DNA of 6,167 nucleotides from Geopsychrobacter sp. (GCA_021647445.1 JAKIUS010000109.1:1-6167), one strand, 5' to 3'. Numbered from the stretch's first letter, positions 1 through 5,946 are shown. Numbers and translations are program-made. The notes: a model not told the origin generated them from the sequence alone.

Positions 1-27
1 CAGACTGCTGTGGACTTCCTGATTCAT
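1..27 (-). CDS. Probable start of a leftward gene, cut by the window edge
   Basis: An ATG on the minus strand at 27-25 opens a frame reading MNQEVHSSL that runs off the left edge without a stop. Directly upstream on that strand is a purine-rich AGGGGGG stretch (plus-strand run of C at 34-39 and flanking bases), about 6 nt from the ATG, which is a good Shine-Dalgarno position. The fragment is too short to identify a family. It would be divergent from the HD-GYP gene at 471. Alternative: these bases are non-coding, or the tail of a plus-strand frame that stops at 40-42. Confidence 0.4.
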
Positions 28-79
28 GTCGTGCCCCCCTGACCTGTTGGGTGAAGAATCGCGAAAGAAGACTCTCTGA

Positions 80-91
80 AATGTTAACATT
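80..91. promoter_or_regulatory. 12-bp perfect palindrome, possible operator
   Basis: AATGTTAACATT reads the same on both strands. It lies 53 bp upstream of the probable leftward start at 27 and just before a promoter-like sequence on the plus strand. Its position fits a binding site for a dimeric regulator, but AT-rich palindromes of this size also arise by chance. It matches no operator I can name with confidence. Confidence 0.25.
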
Positions 92-97
92 CTTTAT

Positions 98-126
98 TTA
101 ATTGTGTTGCGCACTTCGGCTATAAA
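98..126 (+). promoter_or_regulatory. Possible sigma-70 promoter
   Basis: TATAAA at 121-126 matches five of six positions of the -10 consensus. TTAATT at 98-103 is a weak -35 (three of six), with a 17-nt spacer. Transcription would start near 133 and run through the structured segment at 170-329 towards the HD-GYP gene. The -35 is poor and the surroundings are AT-rich, so this is tentative. Confidence 0.3.
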
Positions 127-169
127 AAGAAAAAAGCTTTAAAATAGATGAATTTATCCTTTAGGAGGT

Positions 170-329
170 TGTCGGACTATACGAACCGGAGCGAAAATTT
201 GGAAGTTTGAGGCCAGATTTTGGCTCTTCTGAGGGGGAGTCGGCATAGCTATTGGTTAAAAAGGAGCTGAAATCTGAGGGAAACAGCCGGATTTGCAGCT
301 AGGTTATTGGATCGCCCGACAGTCTCCCC
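170..329 (+). other. Segment with competing long-range inverted repeats (possible structured leader)
   Basis: The 3' part (CCGACA at 316-321 and CTCCCC at 324-329) has two alternative 5' partners. TGTCGG at 170-175 can pair with 316-321. GGGGAG plus TCGG at 234-243 can pair with 324-329 and 316-319, leaving a 4-nt bulge. CAGATTT at 214-220 also complements AAATCTG at 270-276, and GCCA/TGGC at 212-215 and 221-224 can form a small local hairpin. Six T residues follow at 336-341, but they sit 6 nt beyond the stem, which is poor for an intrinsic terminator. It could be a regulatory leader RNA, a small RNA, or a dispersed intergenic repeat. I recognise no known RNA family. Confidence 0.25.
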
Positions 330-370
330 GTGTGATTTTTTACAGCATAAGGGGCAGGCAGATAGGTTGT

Positions 371-387
371 TTGGCTGAATTGTTGCA
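371..387 (+). promoter_or_regulatory. Sigma-54 (RpoN) type promoter, -24/-12 element
   Basis: The sequence TTGGCTGAATTGTTGCA matches the RpoN consensus (YTGGCACG, four bases, TTGCW) at its most conserved points: TTGGC at 371-375 and TTGCA at 383-387. The GG at 373-374 and the GC at 385-386 are offset by exactly 12 bp, as required. The start site would be near 397, giving a leader of about 74 nt before the HD-GYP start at 471. Sigma-54 promoters need an AAA+ activator bound upstream, and the dyads at 170-330 are possible places for it. An overlapping sigma-70 reading (TTGCAA at 383-388, TAAACT at 405-410, 16-nt spacer) cannot be excluded. Confidence 0.55.
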
Positions 388-470
388 ATTCGATTCTTGA
401 CCGTTAAACTTTGAGGGGGTAGCGGCTTGTTGCTCTCGCTATGAAACAGGTTGTGAGAAGGTGATTACTG

Positions 471-2027
471 ATGTCTTCATTGCTGAAACGGTTACAACAG
501 GCTTCAAGAATGTTGAGTTCCGCTGTCGAGCCGGAGGCCGCTGAACGTCTCCTGTTGTTCGAATTGCGTCGGTTATGTCGGGCTGATTTGGTCCTTTTGT
601 TTCGGCCGCAGGCTCCGCAGCATTGGGCGGTCACTCAGTCGCATCCTGAAGAGTTGTTGGCTTCTGCAGCGAAACCCACCGAAATTATTTGGGGCCGAGC
701 CGGAGATATTGTCGGTTTAAGGCCGGCACTTGCGCAAGTCTTGCAACAACGACAGGGACTCTGTTGCGTCGACCCCCTGCGAGCTGGAGAGTTCGATTTT
801 TCTTATCTGCGGCCGATTGAAGTTGATCGTGAACAATGTGTTATAGCAAGTATGTTGCTTCCGCTGGCGGGGCGCGATGGTCGTGCCGAACTAATGGTAG
901 AATTGCTGCGCCTGGATAAGGGTGAGTTCCCTGCTGCTTTTAGTGCCGATGAGTTTGCCGCCGCTTCCATCCTGGCCCAGCAGGCGGAAACCGGTTTGTT
1001 GCGCATCTATTGTCATCGTGAATCGAGTGAACTTTTTGAATCGTTGATCCAGTTAATCGGTAGTGCCATCGATGAAAAATCACCCTTTGCCGGCGATCAC
1101 TGTCGGCGCGTGCCGGTCTTGACGATGATGCTGGCCCGCGCCGTTGCACGGAGTGAGCAGGCGGCGTTTAAAGCCGTTCGCTTTAATGATGCCGAACTTT
1201 ATGAGCTTGAGGTTGCGGCTTGGCTGCATGATATTGGCAAACTTATTACGCCGATTCATATTACCGATAAGGCGACCAAACTGGAACGGACCATCGACCG
1301 TTTCGATCTGGTACGTACCCGTTTTGAAATTTTGCGTCGCGATCTTGAGATTGTCCGCTTACGGGTGGGTGAAGATTCCGCAGATGTCCAAATCCCCGCG
1401 CCCTCGATTGATATGGTCCAGATGCTTGATGATCTGCGTTTTTTGGCCGATTGCAACCGTGGCCGCAATGCGTTGTTCCCTGAAGAGATGGATCGGGTGC
1501 GAGAAATTTCTCAACGTTACCATTGGGTCGATCGGCAGGGGGAGGAGATGCCGGTTATATCCGATGATGAGGCGTCTAACCTGATGGTGTTGCGTGGACC
1601 CATTACCGATGCCGAGCGTGAAATGATCAATCATCACGTGGTTTCGACCATCAACATGCTTGATATGCTCCCCTTTCCCCAAGAGTTGTCGCAGGTCCCT
1701 GAAATTGCCGGTTCACATCATGAATATCACAATGGTCGAGGTTTCCCGAGTGGCTTGAGTGGTGATCAAATGTTGATTCAGGCGCGTATCCTCGGTTTTG
1801 CCGACCTGTTTGAGTCGGTCAGCGCCGGGAGTCGTCCCTATAAAAGCCGTAATAGCCTGAATCAGGCCCTACAGATTATGCGTGGGATGGTCGATGCTGG
1901 TCAGGTCGATCCTGACCTGTATCGTCTGTTTGTCGAAGAGAAACTCTATGAAAGTTATGCTGTGGAGTTTTTAAGCCGTGATCAGATCGACCCCGTTGAT
2001 TGCAATACCCTGCTTGAAGGTCTGTGA
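471..2027 (+). CDS. GAF-like plus HD-GYP domain protein, probable cyclic-di-GMP phosphodiesterase
   Basis: This 518-residue protein shows no signal peptide or membrane segment and is probably cytoplasmic. Residues 1-180 resemble a GAF-type sensory domain. Residues about 185-510 form an HD-GYP hydrolase, a family that breaks down cyclic di-GMP. The metal-site residues appear to be present: H210, the HD pair H253-D254 followed by IGK, H388-H389, H416-H417 with E418, and D445. The GYP signature is altered to NGRGFP at 421-426, with N for the usual D and F for Y. RPYK at 455-458 is typical. Between HDIGK and the next His (INHHV) lie about 130 residues rather than the usual 25-30. The extra part is highly charged and helix-like (about 266-305), as in a subfamily I recall from Geobacter-type bacteria. 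The start is supported by AAGGTG seven nt upstream. A sigma-54-like promoter lies at 371-387. The enzyme's activity is inferred, not shown. Confidence 0.93.
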   Translation: MSSLLKRLQQASRMLSSAVEPEAAERLLLFELRRLCRADLVLLFRPQAPQHWAVTQSHPEELLASAAKPTEIIWGRAGDIVGLRPALAQVLQQRQGLCCVDPLRAGEFDFSYLRPIEVDREQCVIASMLLPLAGRDGRAELMVELLRLDKGEFPAAFSADEFAAASILAQQAETGLLRIYCHRESSELFESLIQLIGSAIDEKSPFAGDHCRRVPVLTMMLARAVARSEQAAFKAVRFNDAELYELEVAAWLHDIGKLITPIHITDKATKLERTIDRFDLVRTRFEILRRDLEIVRLRVGEDSADVQIPAPSIDMVQMLDDLRFLADCNRGRNALFPEEMDRVREISQRYHWVDRQGEEMPVISDDEASNLMVLRGPITDAEREMINHHVVSTINMLDMLPFPQELSQVPEIAGSHHEYHNGRGFPSGLSGDQMLIQARILGFADLFESVSAGSRPYKSRNSLNQALQIMRGMVDAGQVDPDLYRLFVEEKLYESYAVEFLSRDQIDPVDCNTLLEGL

Positions 2028-2032
2028 ACCTG

Positions 2033-2521
2033 TCACCTGTCAATCCCTACCTCGACTGCGGTCGGGTTCAATACGGTTTTTAAGGTATTCGGTTCAATTT
2101 CGATCAGAAACCCTCTCTTCCCGCCGTTGATAAAGATTTTATCTAGTGCAAAGATCGTTTTCTCGACATAGATAGTCAGAGGTTTGCGAGTGCTAAAGGG
2201 GGAGATGCCGCCGGTCTGATAGCCGGTCAGATTATCGGCGGTTTTTGGTGTACAGGGGTTGATCTGTTTGGCACCGATCTGGCGGGCAAGATTTTTTAAC
2301 GAAACCTCGCGATCGCCGTGCATCAGCACGATCAGCGGTTTTTTCTGTTCATCTTCCATGACCAGGGTTTTTATCACCAGGTGTTCCTCGACCCGCAGTT
2401 CGCGCGCACTGGTCTCTGTCCCACCCCGTTCTGCGTATTTGTAGGGCCGCGGGGTGAATGAGACCTTGTGCTGGCGCAGCAGGCGGATTGCCTGGGTCAT
2501 GGGATATTTTTCCTTGGCCAT
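2033..2521 (-). CDS. ybaK: Cys-tRNA(Pro)/Cys-tRNA deacylase, YbaK/EbsC family
   Basis: The 162-residue product is a cytoplasmic trans-editing enzyme of the YbaK/ProX superfamily, which hydrolyses Cys-tRNA(Pro) misacylated by prolyl-tRNA synthetase. The essential lysine is K51 in LVIKTLV. The substrate-loop motif GGISPF is at 104-109, and INGGKRGFLIE (131-141) is a family-typical C-terminal strand. Length matches the family (about 155-165). I chose the ATG at 2521 (MAKEKYP), because relatives begin this way. A TTG at 2533 adds four residues and would overlap the rhomboid stop. An ATG at 2500 (MTQAIRLL) has a better Shine-Dalgarno (AAGGA, 10 nt) and aligns with the E. coli YbaK start, so it is a real alternative. 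The gene follows the rhomboid gene by 2 nt, implying co-transcription and translational coupling. Confidence 0.93.
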   Translation of the reverse strand: MAKEKYPMTQAIRLLRQHKVSFTPRPYKYAERGGTETSARELRVEEHLVIKTLVMEDEQKKPLIVLMHGDREVSLKNLARQIGAKQINPCTPKTADNLTGYQTGGISPFSTRKPLTIYVEKTIFALDKIFINGGKRGFLIEIEPNTLKTVLNPTAVEVGIDR

Positions 2522-2523
2522 AA

Positions 2524-3252
2524 CTACATCCAACTAAACGGAATCGCCGCGATACTAAGGGCGGTCAGGGCGACACAAACCCATCCCAGTATTTTGAACA
2601 GGTCTTCAGTTTTACGCTGCCCACGGATGCTGGTTGGCACCAGCCAGCCGAAGGCCGCACCGCTGAGGAGTCCGCCTAGGTGTGCGGCGTTGTCGGCTCC
2701 GACCACCAGCCCGAAGATAAAGGCCATCACGGCCCATTGAAACATGAAGTTGCGGTGTTGCAGTGCCACAGCTCCGCCCATGCGGTGGTAGTAGCTGACC
2801 GAAAATCCGATCAGACCGAAAACAGCCCCTGAGGCTCCGACCACCGGAGTCATCGGGTGCCAGAAGTAACCGGCGATGGTTGCCGTGATGCCACACCGGG
2901 GGTAAAGGGTGAAAAATCGCGGCCAGCCGATTTCGCCCTCGATCATCGGGCCAACCTGGTAGAGCACCATCATGTTAAAGCCGATGTGGATCAATCCGCC
3001 GTGGGTGTAGGCATAGGTGATACAGCGCCACCATTGATCTTGCTGGATAACCAGCGGCCAGAACTGCGCACCCCAGTGGAGCAGCAACTGGACTGGCGGG
3101 TTGAAAATGGCGCTCATCTGCAGGCCTAAAATGGTGCCGTGTAGAACCATCAGGGTGAAGAGGCCCAGGTTGATATAGATTAGAATTTGCACCAACGAGT
3201 GGCCACGCAGCGTATTGCGACGAAAGAATGATTGACGTGCAAAATGATTCAA
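2524..3252 (-). CDS. Rhomboid family intramembrane serine protease
   Basis: This 242-residue inner-membrane protein belongs to family S54, which cleaves transmembrane substrates. The catalytic pair is S141 in GASG (139-142) and H191 in AAHLGG. H89 and N93 (HIGFN) match the HxxxN that forms the oxyanion site in GlpG. WWR at 74-76 in the first loop and the THGG lead-in are typical. Predicted membrane segments are near 22-44, 87-103, 112-131, 136-155, 172-186, 189-206 and 219-239, giving a six-plus-one topology. The start is a TTG at 3252-3250, chosen because AAGGGAG lies 5 nt upstream and no ATG in this frame precedes M36, which lies inside the first membrane segment. An oddity is P118-R119 within the predicted third membrane segment. 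It is the first gene of a leftward pair with ybaK. The physiological substrate cannot be told from sequence. Confidence 0.93.
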   Translation of the reverse strand: MNHFARQSFFRRNTLRGHSLVQILIYINLGLFTLMVLHGTILGLQMSAIFNPPVQLLLHWGAQFWPLVIQQDQWWRCITYAYTHGGLIHIGFNMMVLYQVGPMIEGEIGWPRFFTLYPRCGITATIAGYFWHPMTPVVGASGAVFGLIGFSVSYYHRMGGAVALQHRNFMFQWAVMAFIFGLVVGADNAAHLGGLLSGAAFGWLVPTSIRGQRKTEDLFKILGWVCVALTALSIAAIPFSWM

Positions 3253-3266
3253 GAGGACTCCCTTAG

Positions 3267-3278
3267 TCGATTAATCGA
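3267..3278. promoter_or_regulatory. 12-bp perfect palindrome upstream of the rhomboid gene
   Basis: TCGATTAATCGA is fully self-complementary and begins 15 bp upstream of the rhomboid TTG start. It sits just before that gene's Shine-Dalgarno, so it could be an operator overlapping the transcription start or a small hairpin in the leader RNA. No known regulator site is recognised. Confidence 0.3.
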
Positions 3279-3285
3279 AGTTGCA

Positions 3286-3307
3286 GACAAACTTAGCCTA
3301 GTTTGTC
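3286..3307. repeat. Inverted repeat with 8-bp perfect arms
   Basis: GACAAACT at 3286-3293 is the exact complement of AGTTTGTC at 3300-3307, separated by six bases (TAGCCT). No T-run follows on either strand, so it is not an intrinsic terminator. A 22-bp dyad in a divergent promoter region fits an operator for a dimeric regulator, or a hairpin in the leftward transcript. Confidence 0.4.
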
Positions 3308-3350
3308 CTTGTCGGCAATATCTGTTGGTTGAAATAACCGGTCGATTTCG

Positions 3351-3373
3351 GCAGACTTCTGAGTCAAATCTGC
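3351..3373. repeat. Imperfect inverted repeat upstream of the dehydrogenase gene
   Basis: GCAGACTT at 3351-3358 pairs with AAATCTGC at 3366-3373 in seven of eight positions, around a seven-base centre (CTGAGTC). The GCAGAC of its left arm recurs as a direct repeat at 3283-3288. It lies 70 bp before the dehydrogenase start, a position suitable for a regulator site. The evidence is positional only. Confidence 0.25.
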
Positions 3374-3442
3374 TAAACTCATTAATCTTATTGATTGGCG
3401 TTTTCCTAAAGGGTGTAGGTATCTTGCAAAGGAGAGATCTCG

Positions 3443-4807
3443 ATGGCTCTGCAATCTTTGAACCCGGCGACTGGTGAATTGTTGGAGACCTACCCTGAGT
3501 GGCCTGTTGAGCAGACCATGCAGGTGCTCGATGAAGTGACTGCCGCCTGGCGACAGTGGAAGAACACCAGTTTTGAAGACCGCGCAGTTTATCTTAGAAA
3601 GGCCGCCCAAATCCTACGTGAGCGAAGTGAGGATTATGCTCGGCTCATGGCGCTTGAGATGGGAAAGCCGATCACTGGCGGCATTGCCGAGGTTAATAAA
3701 TGTGCAGACGTTTGTGAATTCTACGCCGAGCATGCCGCAGAGATGCTGGCCGATGAACCGTTGCAGAGCGATGCGTCGCAGACGCTGGTTTCTTTTCAGC
3801 CCATCGGCACTGTGCTGGCGGTAATGCCGTGGAACTTTCCCTTCTGGCAGGTCTTCCGTTTCGCTGCTCCGGCCTTGATGGCGGGCAATACGGGCGTTTT
3901 GAAACACGCCTCGAACGTGCCGCAGTGTGCTATGGCGATTGAACAGGTGTTTATCGATGCCGGTCTTCCAGCCAATGTCTTTCGTACCCTGATGATCGGT
4001 TCGGGTCAGGTGGCCGGGGTGATTGAGCATAAGGGGGTGGCGGCGGTGACCTTGACCGGTAGTGATGCCGCCGGCCGCAAGGTCGCGGGTAAGGCTGGGG
4101 AGATGCTCAAGAAGACGGTGATGGAGCTGGGCGGCAGTGATGCCTATATTGTCTTGGAGGATGCCGATCTTGATGCTGCGGCGCAGGTTGGTTCGCTGGC
4201 ACGTTGCCACAATTCGGGGCAGAGTTGTATCGCCGCCAAGCGGTTCATCGTTGTCGATGCGGTCTATGATGCCTTCCTTGAAAAGTTTACCCTCGCCATG
4301 CAGAATCTCGGTTTTGGTGATCCGCTGGATGCTACGACCGATGTCGGTCCTCAGGCCCGGCCCGATCTGATGGCCGAGCTTCACCAGCAGGTCTGTGATA
4401 CGGTGGCGGCCGGTGCGACCCTGCATTTAGGGGGTAAGCCGCTCGATGGACCTGGGTGCTTTTATCCTCCGACAATTCTAACCGGGGTGAAGCGGGGCAT
4501 GGTCGCCTATCATCAAGAGTTGTTCGGTCCGGTCGCTACCCTGATTCGGGTTAAAGATGAGGATGAAGCGGTGGCAGTGGCCAACGATTCTGATTTTGGT
4601 CTGGCCGGTTCGGTCTGGTCGCAGAATACCGCTCGCGGTTTAGCGGTGGCGCGCAAAATCGAGACCGGTGGAGTCTTTGTCAATGGCATGAGCAAGAGCG
4701 ATCCGCGGGTGCCGTTCGGTGGGATTAAAATCTCCGGTTATGGTCGCGAACTTTCGCATTACGGGATTCGTGAATTTGTCAATATCAAGACCCTGTGGGT
4801 TAAATAG
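3443..4807 (+). CDS. NAD(P)-dependent succinate-semialdehyde dehydrogenase, Sad/GabD1-like
   Basis: The 454-residue soluble enzyme belongs to the aldehyde dehydrogenase superfamily and probably oxidises succinate semialdehyde, or a related aldehyde, to the acid. The catalytic cysteine is C262 in NSGQSC and the general base is E228 in MELGGS. N131 in MPWNFPFW helps form the oxyanion hole. K154 (KHASN) and TGS at 205-207 belong to the cofactor site, and ELFGPV at 359-364 is the conserved cofactor-binding glutamate motif. The C-terminal GRELSHYGIREFVNIKT closely matches my recollection of E. coli Sad (YneI), and the length is right (Sad is about 462). A serine after KHA is compatible with NADP use, but cofactor preference is not settled. 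The start is clear: AAAGGAG with an 8-nt spacer to ATG. No transaminase or other GABA-pathway gene is in the window, so the true substrate is open. The SPFH gene follows 32 nt later, possibly in the same transcript. Confidence 0.93.
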   Translation: MALQSLNPATGELLETYPEWPVEQTMQVLDEVTAAWRQWKNTSFEDRAVYLRKAAQILRERSEDYARLMALEMGKPITGGIAEVNKCADVCEFYAEHAAEMLADEPLQSDASQTLVSFQPIGTVLAVMPWNFPFWQVFRFAAPALMAGNTGVLKHASNVPQCAMAIEQVFIDAGLPANVFRTLMIGSGQVAGVIEHKGVAAVTLTGSDAAGRKVAGKAGEMLKKTVMELGGSDAYIVLEDADLDAAAQVGSLARCHNSGQSCIAAKRFIVVDAVYDAFLEKFTLAMQNLGFGDPLDATTDVGPQARPDLMAELHQQVCDTVAAGATLHLGGKPLDGPGCFYPPTILTGVKRGMVAYHQELFGPVATLIRVKDEDEAVAVANDSDFGLAGSVWSQNTARGLAVARKIETGGVFVNGMSKSDPRVPFGGIKISGYGRELSHYGIREFVNIKTLWVK

Positions 4808-4839
4808 AGTCTGCAGGCAATCCTCTAACAGGAGATAAA

Positions 4840-5946
4840 ATGCACAACGATAACGATTCAAACGTCATCGATTTGGAAGAGTTGATGCGTAAAAAGGAGC
4901 AATTGCAAGCGTCCTTCGGTCGCTTTAACAAGCTCTTTGGTAAGGCGAAGTATCTGCCTTTGTTGCTGGTGTTGGTATTTCTGGTCTTTAAATTGGCTTA
5001 TGTCTACGTTGAGCCGAACGAGTTTGGAATCAAGATTGACCGTTTTGGCAGTCACAGGGGGGTCCAGAAAGATGTTTATGGTCCCGGTTTGCAATTTGTG
5101 ATTCCCGGTATGCAAGAGATGGATATGCTGCCGCGTGATCTGCAGGTGCTAGAGTTGACCAATTCGCCGCGTACCGCATCCCGCTTTGCCCGGATCGAAC
5201 GTGCTGCCCACATTCAGACCTCTGATGGTTTCTTTGTTGATGTCGATGTTTCGATTATCTACAAGTTGACCGACCCTTATGTGGTCTTTACGACCCTCGG
5301 GCCGGGGCGTCTGTTTGAGGATAACGGGATTATCCCCAAGACCGAACCGGCTCTAAAAGCGACCTTAGGTGAGTTGACGACAGAGCAGTTTTATAACAGT
5401 CCGATGCGGGTCGCCAAGACCGAACGCGCTAAAGATCTGCTGAATAAAGAGCTCAAGCCTAAGGGGATTGAGGTCGTTCAGGTGTTGGTCCGTTATTTCC
5501 GTTACAGTGAAGAGATTCAGAAGAATATTGAAGCGAAAAAGCTGCAGGATCAATTGGTTTTTAAAAATCAGGCCGAAGGCCGAGCGGCAATTGAAGAGGC
5601 CAAGCTGAAGAAGACGGTCCAGGAAGGTAAGGTCATTGTGGCGGTTGAGATGGAGAAAGGTCAAGCCTATGTGACGAAACGGATTGCTGAAAAGGATCGT
5701 TATGTCAGAACTAAAAATGCCGAAGCGGACTTGTTGGTGAAGCTTGCCGAGGCGCAAAAGGTTAAGCTGAAAAATACCGCTCTGCAGGGTCAGGGCTCAG
5801 ACCGTATGGTCGGTTTGAAAATGGCAGATGTTTACAAGGGACTCGATGTGATTATTTTGCCGAGTGACGGCAAGACGGGTGTGAATCCTCTCAACCTTGA
5901 TCGAACTCTGAAAATGTTTGATGTGCGTCAGGGAGGAAAGAAATGA
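4840..5946 (+). CDS. SPFH/Band 7 (prohibitin-like) membrane protein
   Basis: This 368-residue protein has a charged N-terminal cytoplasmic segment (1-38), one membrane helix (about 39-57) and then an SPFH/Band 7 domain (about 58-225) opening with EPNEFGIKIDRFG. A long, highly charged helical stretch rich in Lys, Glu and Ala follows (about 225-315), suited to coiled-coil oligomerisation. Lysines before the helix suggest that the N terminus stays inside and the SPFH domain faces the periplasm, as in HflK. Family members build large ring or cage assemblies that organise membrane regions and modulate proteases. No protease is encoded here. The start has AGGAG 5 nt upstream. The next gene starts inside this gene's stop (ATGA), so the two are translationally coupled and are likely partners, as with HflK and HflC. 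The specific role is unknown. Confidence 0.9.
   Translation: MHNDNDSNVIDLEELMRKKEQLQASFGRFNKLFGKAKYLPLLLVLVFLVFKLAYVYVEPNEFGIKIDRFGSHRGVQKDVYGPGLQFVIPGMQEMDMLPRDLQVLELTNSPRTASRFARIERAAHIQTSDGFFVDVDVSIIYKLTDPYVVFTTLGPGRLFEDNGIIPKTEPALKATLGELTTEQFYNSPMRVAKTERAKDLLNKELKPKGIEVVQVLVRYFRYSEEIQKNIEAKKLQDQLVFKNQAEGRAAIEEAKLKKTVQEGKVIVAVEMEKGQAYVTKRIAEKDRYVRTKNAEADLLVKLAEAQKVKLKNTALQGQGSDRMVGLKMADVYKGLDVIILPSDGKTGVNPLNLDRTLKMFDVRQGGKK

Larger units (their letters stand above)
28..470. other. Long non-coding region upstream of the HD-GYP gene
   Basis: About 440 bp carry no convincing protein-coding frame on either strand. The left part (about 80-160) is AT-rich with a palindrome and a promoter-like TATAAA. 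The middle (160-330) is mixed composition with several inverted repeats. The right part holds a sigma-54-like element at 371-387 and the ribosome-binding site of the HD-GYP gene. A ribosome-binding-like GGAGG at 164-168 is not followed by a start codon at a useful distance. No tRNA-like fold and none of the conserved core of the GEMM cyclic-dinucleotide riboswitch was seen. Confidence 0.8.
3253..3442. promoter_or_regulatory. Divergent control region between the rhomboid and dehydrogenase genes
   Basis: This 190-bp spacer must contain the promoters for the leftward rhomboid-ybaK unit and the rightward dehydrogenase gene. I found no strong -35/-10 pair on either strand. TTGATT (3391-3396) with TGTAGG (3414-3419) at 17 nt is weak and would leave a very short leader. 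The region is notable for dyad sequences, listed separately, plus GGTT and AACC flanking GAAAT at 3327-3339. Ribosome-binding sites are at 3258-3264 (leftward) and 3428-3434 (rightward). Confidence 0.6.

Noticed and set aside
1..42. Tail of a plus-strand gene ending at the TGA at 40-42
   Set aside because: The 13 residues show nothing recognisable, while the minus-strand ATG at 27 has a good ribosome-binding site. It cannot be fully excluded.
316..341. Intrinsic terminator at the T-run 336-341
   Set aside because: No compact GC-rich hairpin directly adjoins the T residues. The only strong stem partner lies about 90 nt upstream, and its 3' side ends 6 nt before the T-run.
130..345. GEMM-type cyclic-dinucleotide riboswitch upstream of the HD-GYP gene
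   Set aside because: The class is common in this lineage and the context is tempting, but its conserved core (the CACGCACAGGGCAAACC-like and ACGCAAAGCC-like segments) is not present.
441..464. Seven-codon frame MKQVVRR just upstream of the HD-GYP start, as a leader peptide
   Set aside because: There is no ribosome-binding sequence before its ATG, and its stop lies just at the Shine-Dalgarno of the real gene. Chance is the simpler explanation.
404..634. 76-residue minus-strand frame across the HD-GYP start
   Set aside because: Its composition is Arg/Asn/Ser-rich and low in complexity, it matches no family, and it opposes the well-supported HD-GYP gene and its promoter region.
1144..1584. 146-residue plus-strand frame inside the HD-GYP gene
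   Set aside because: It is an out-of-frame shadow with Arg/Trp/Cys-rich composition and no family features, and the overlapping gene has clear catalytic motifs.
2522..2533. TTG start at 2533 for ybaK
   Set aside because: It adds only MDVV, overlaps the rhomboid stop and has no good ribosome-binding site. MAKEKYP at 2521 fits relatives better.
3614..4426. 270-residue minus-strand frame opposite the dehydrogenase
   Set aside because: It is long, but its His/Arg/Gly/Leu-rich composition mirrors the codon pattern of the dehydrogenase gene, and no domain or ribosome-binding site supports it.
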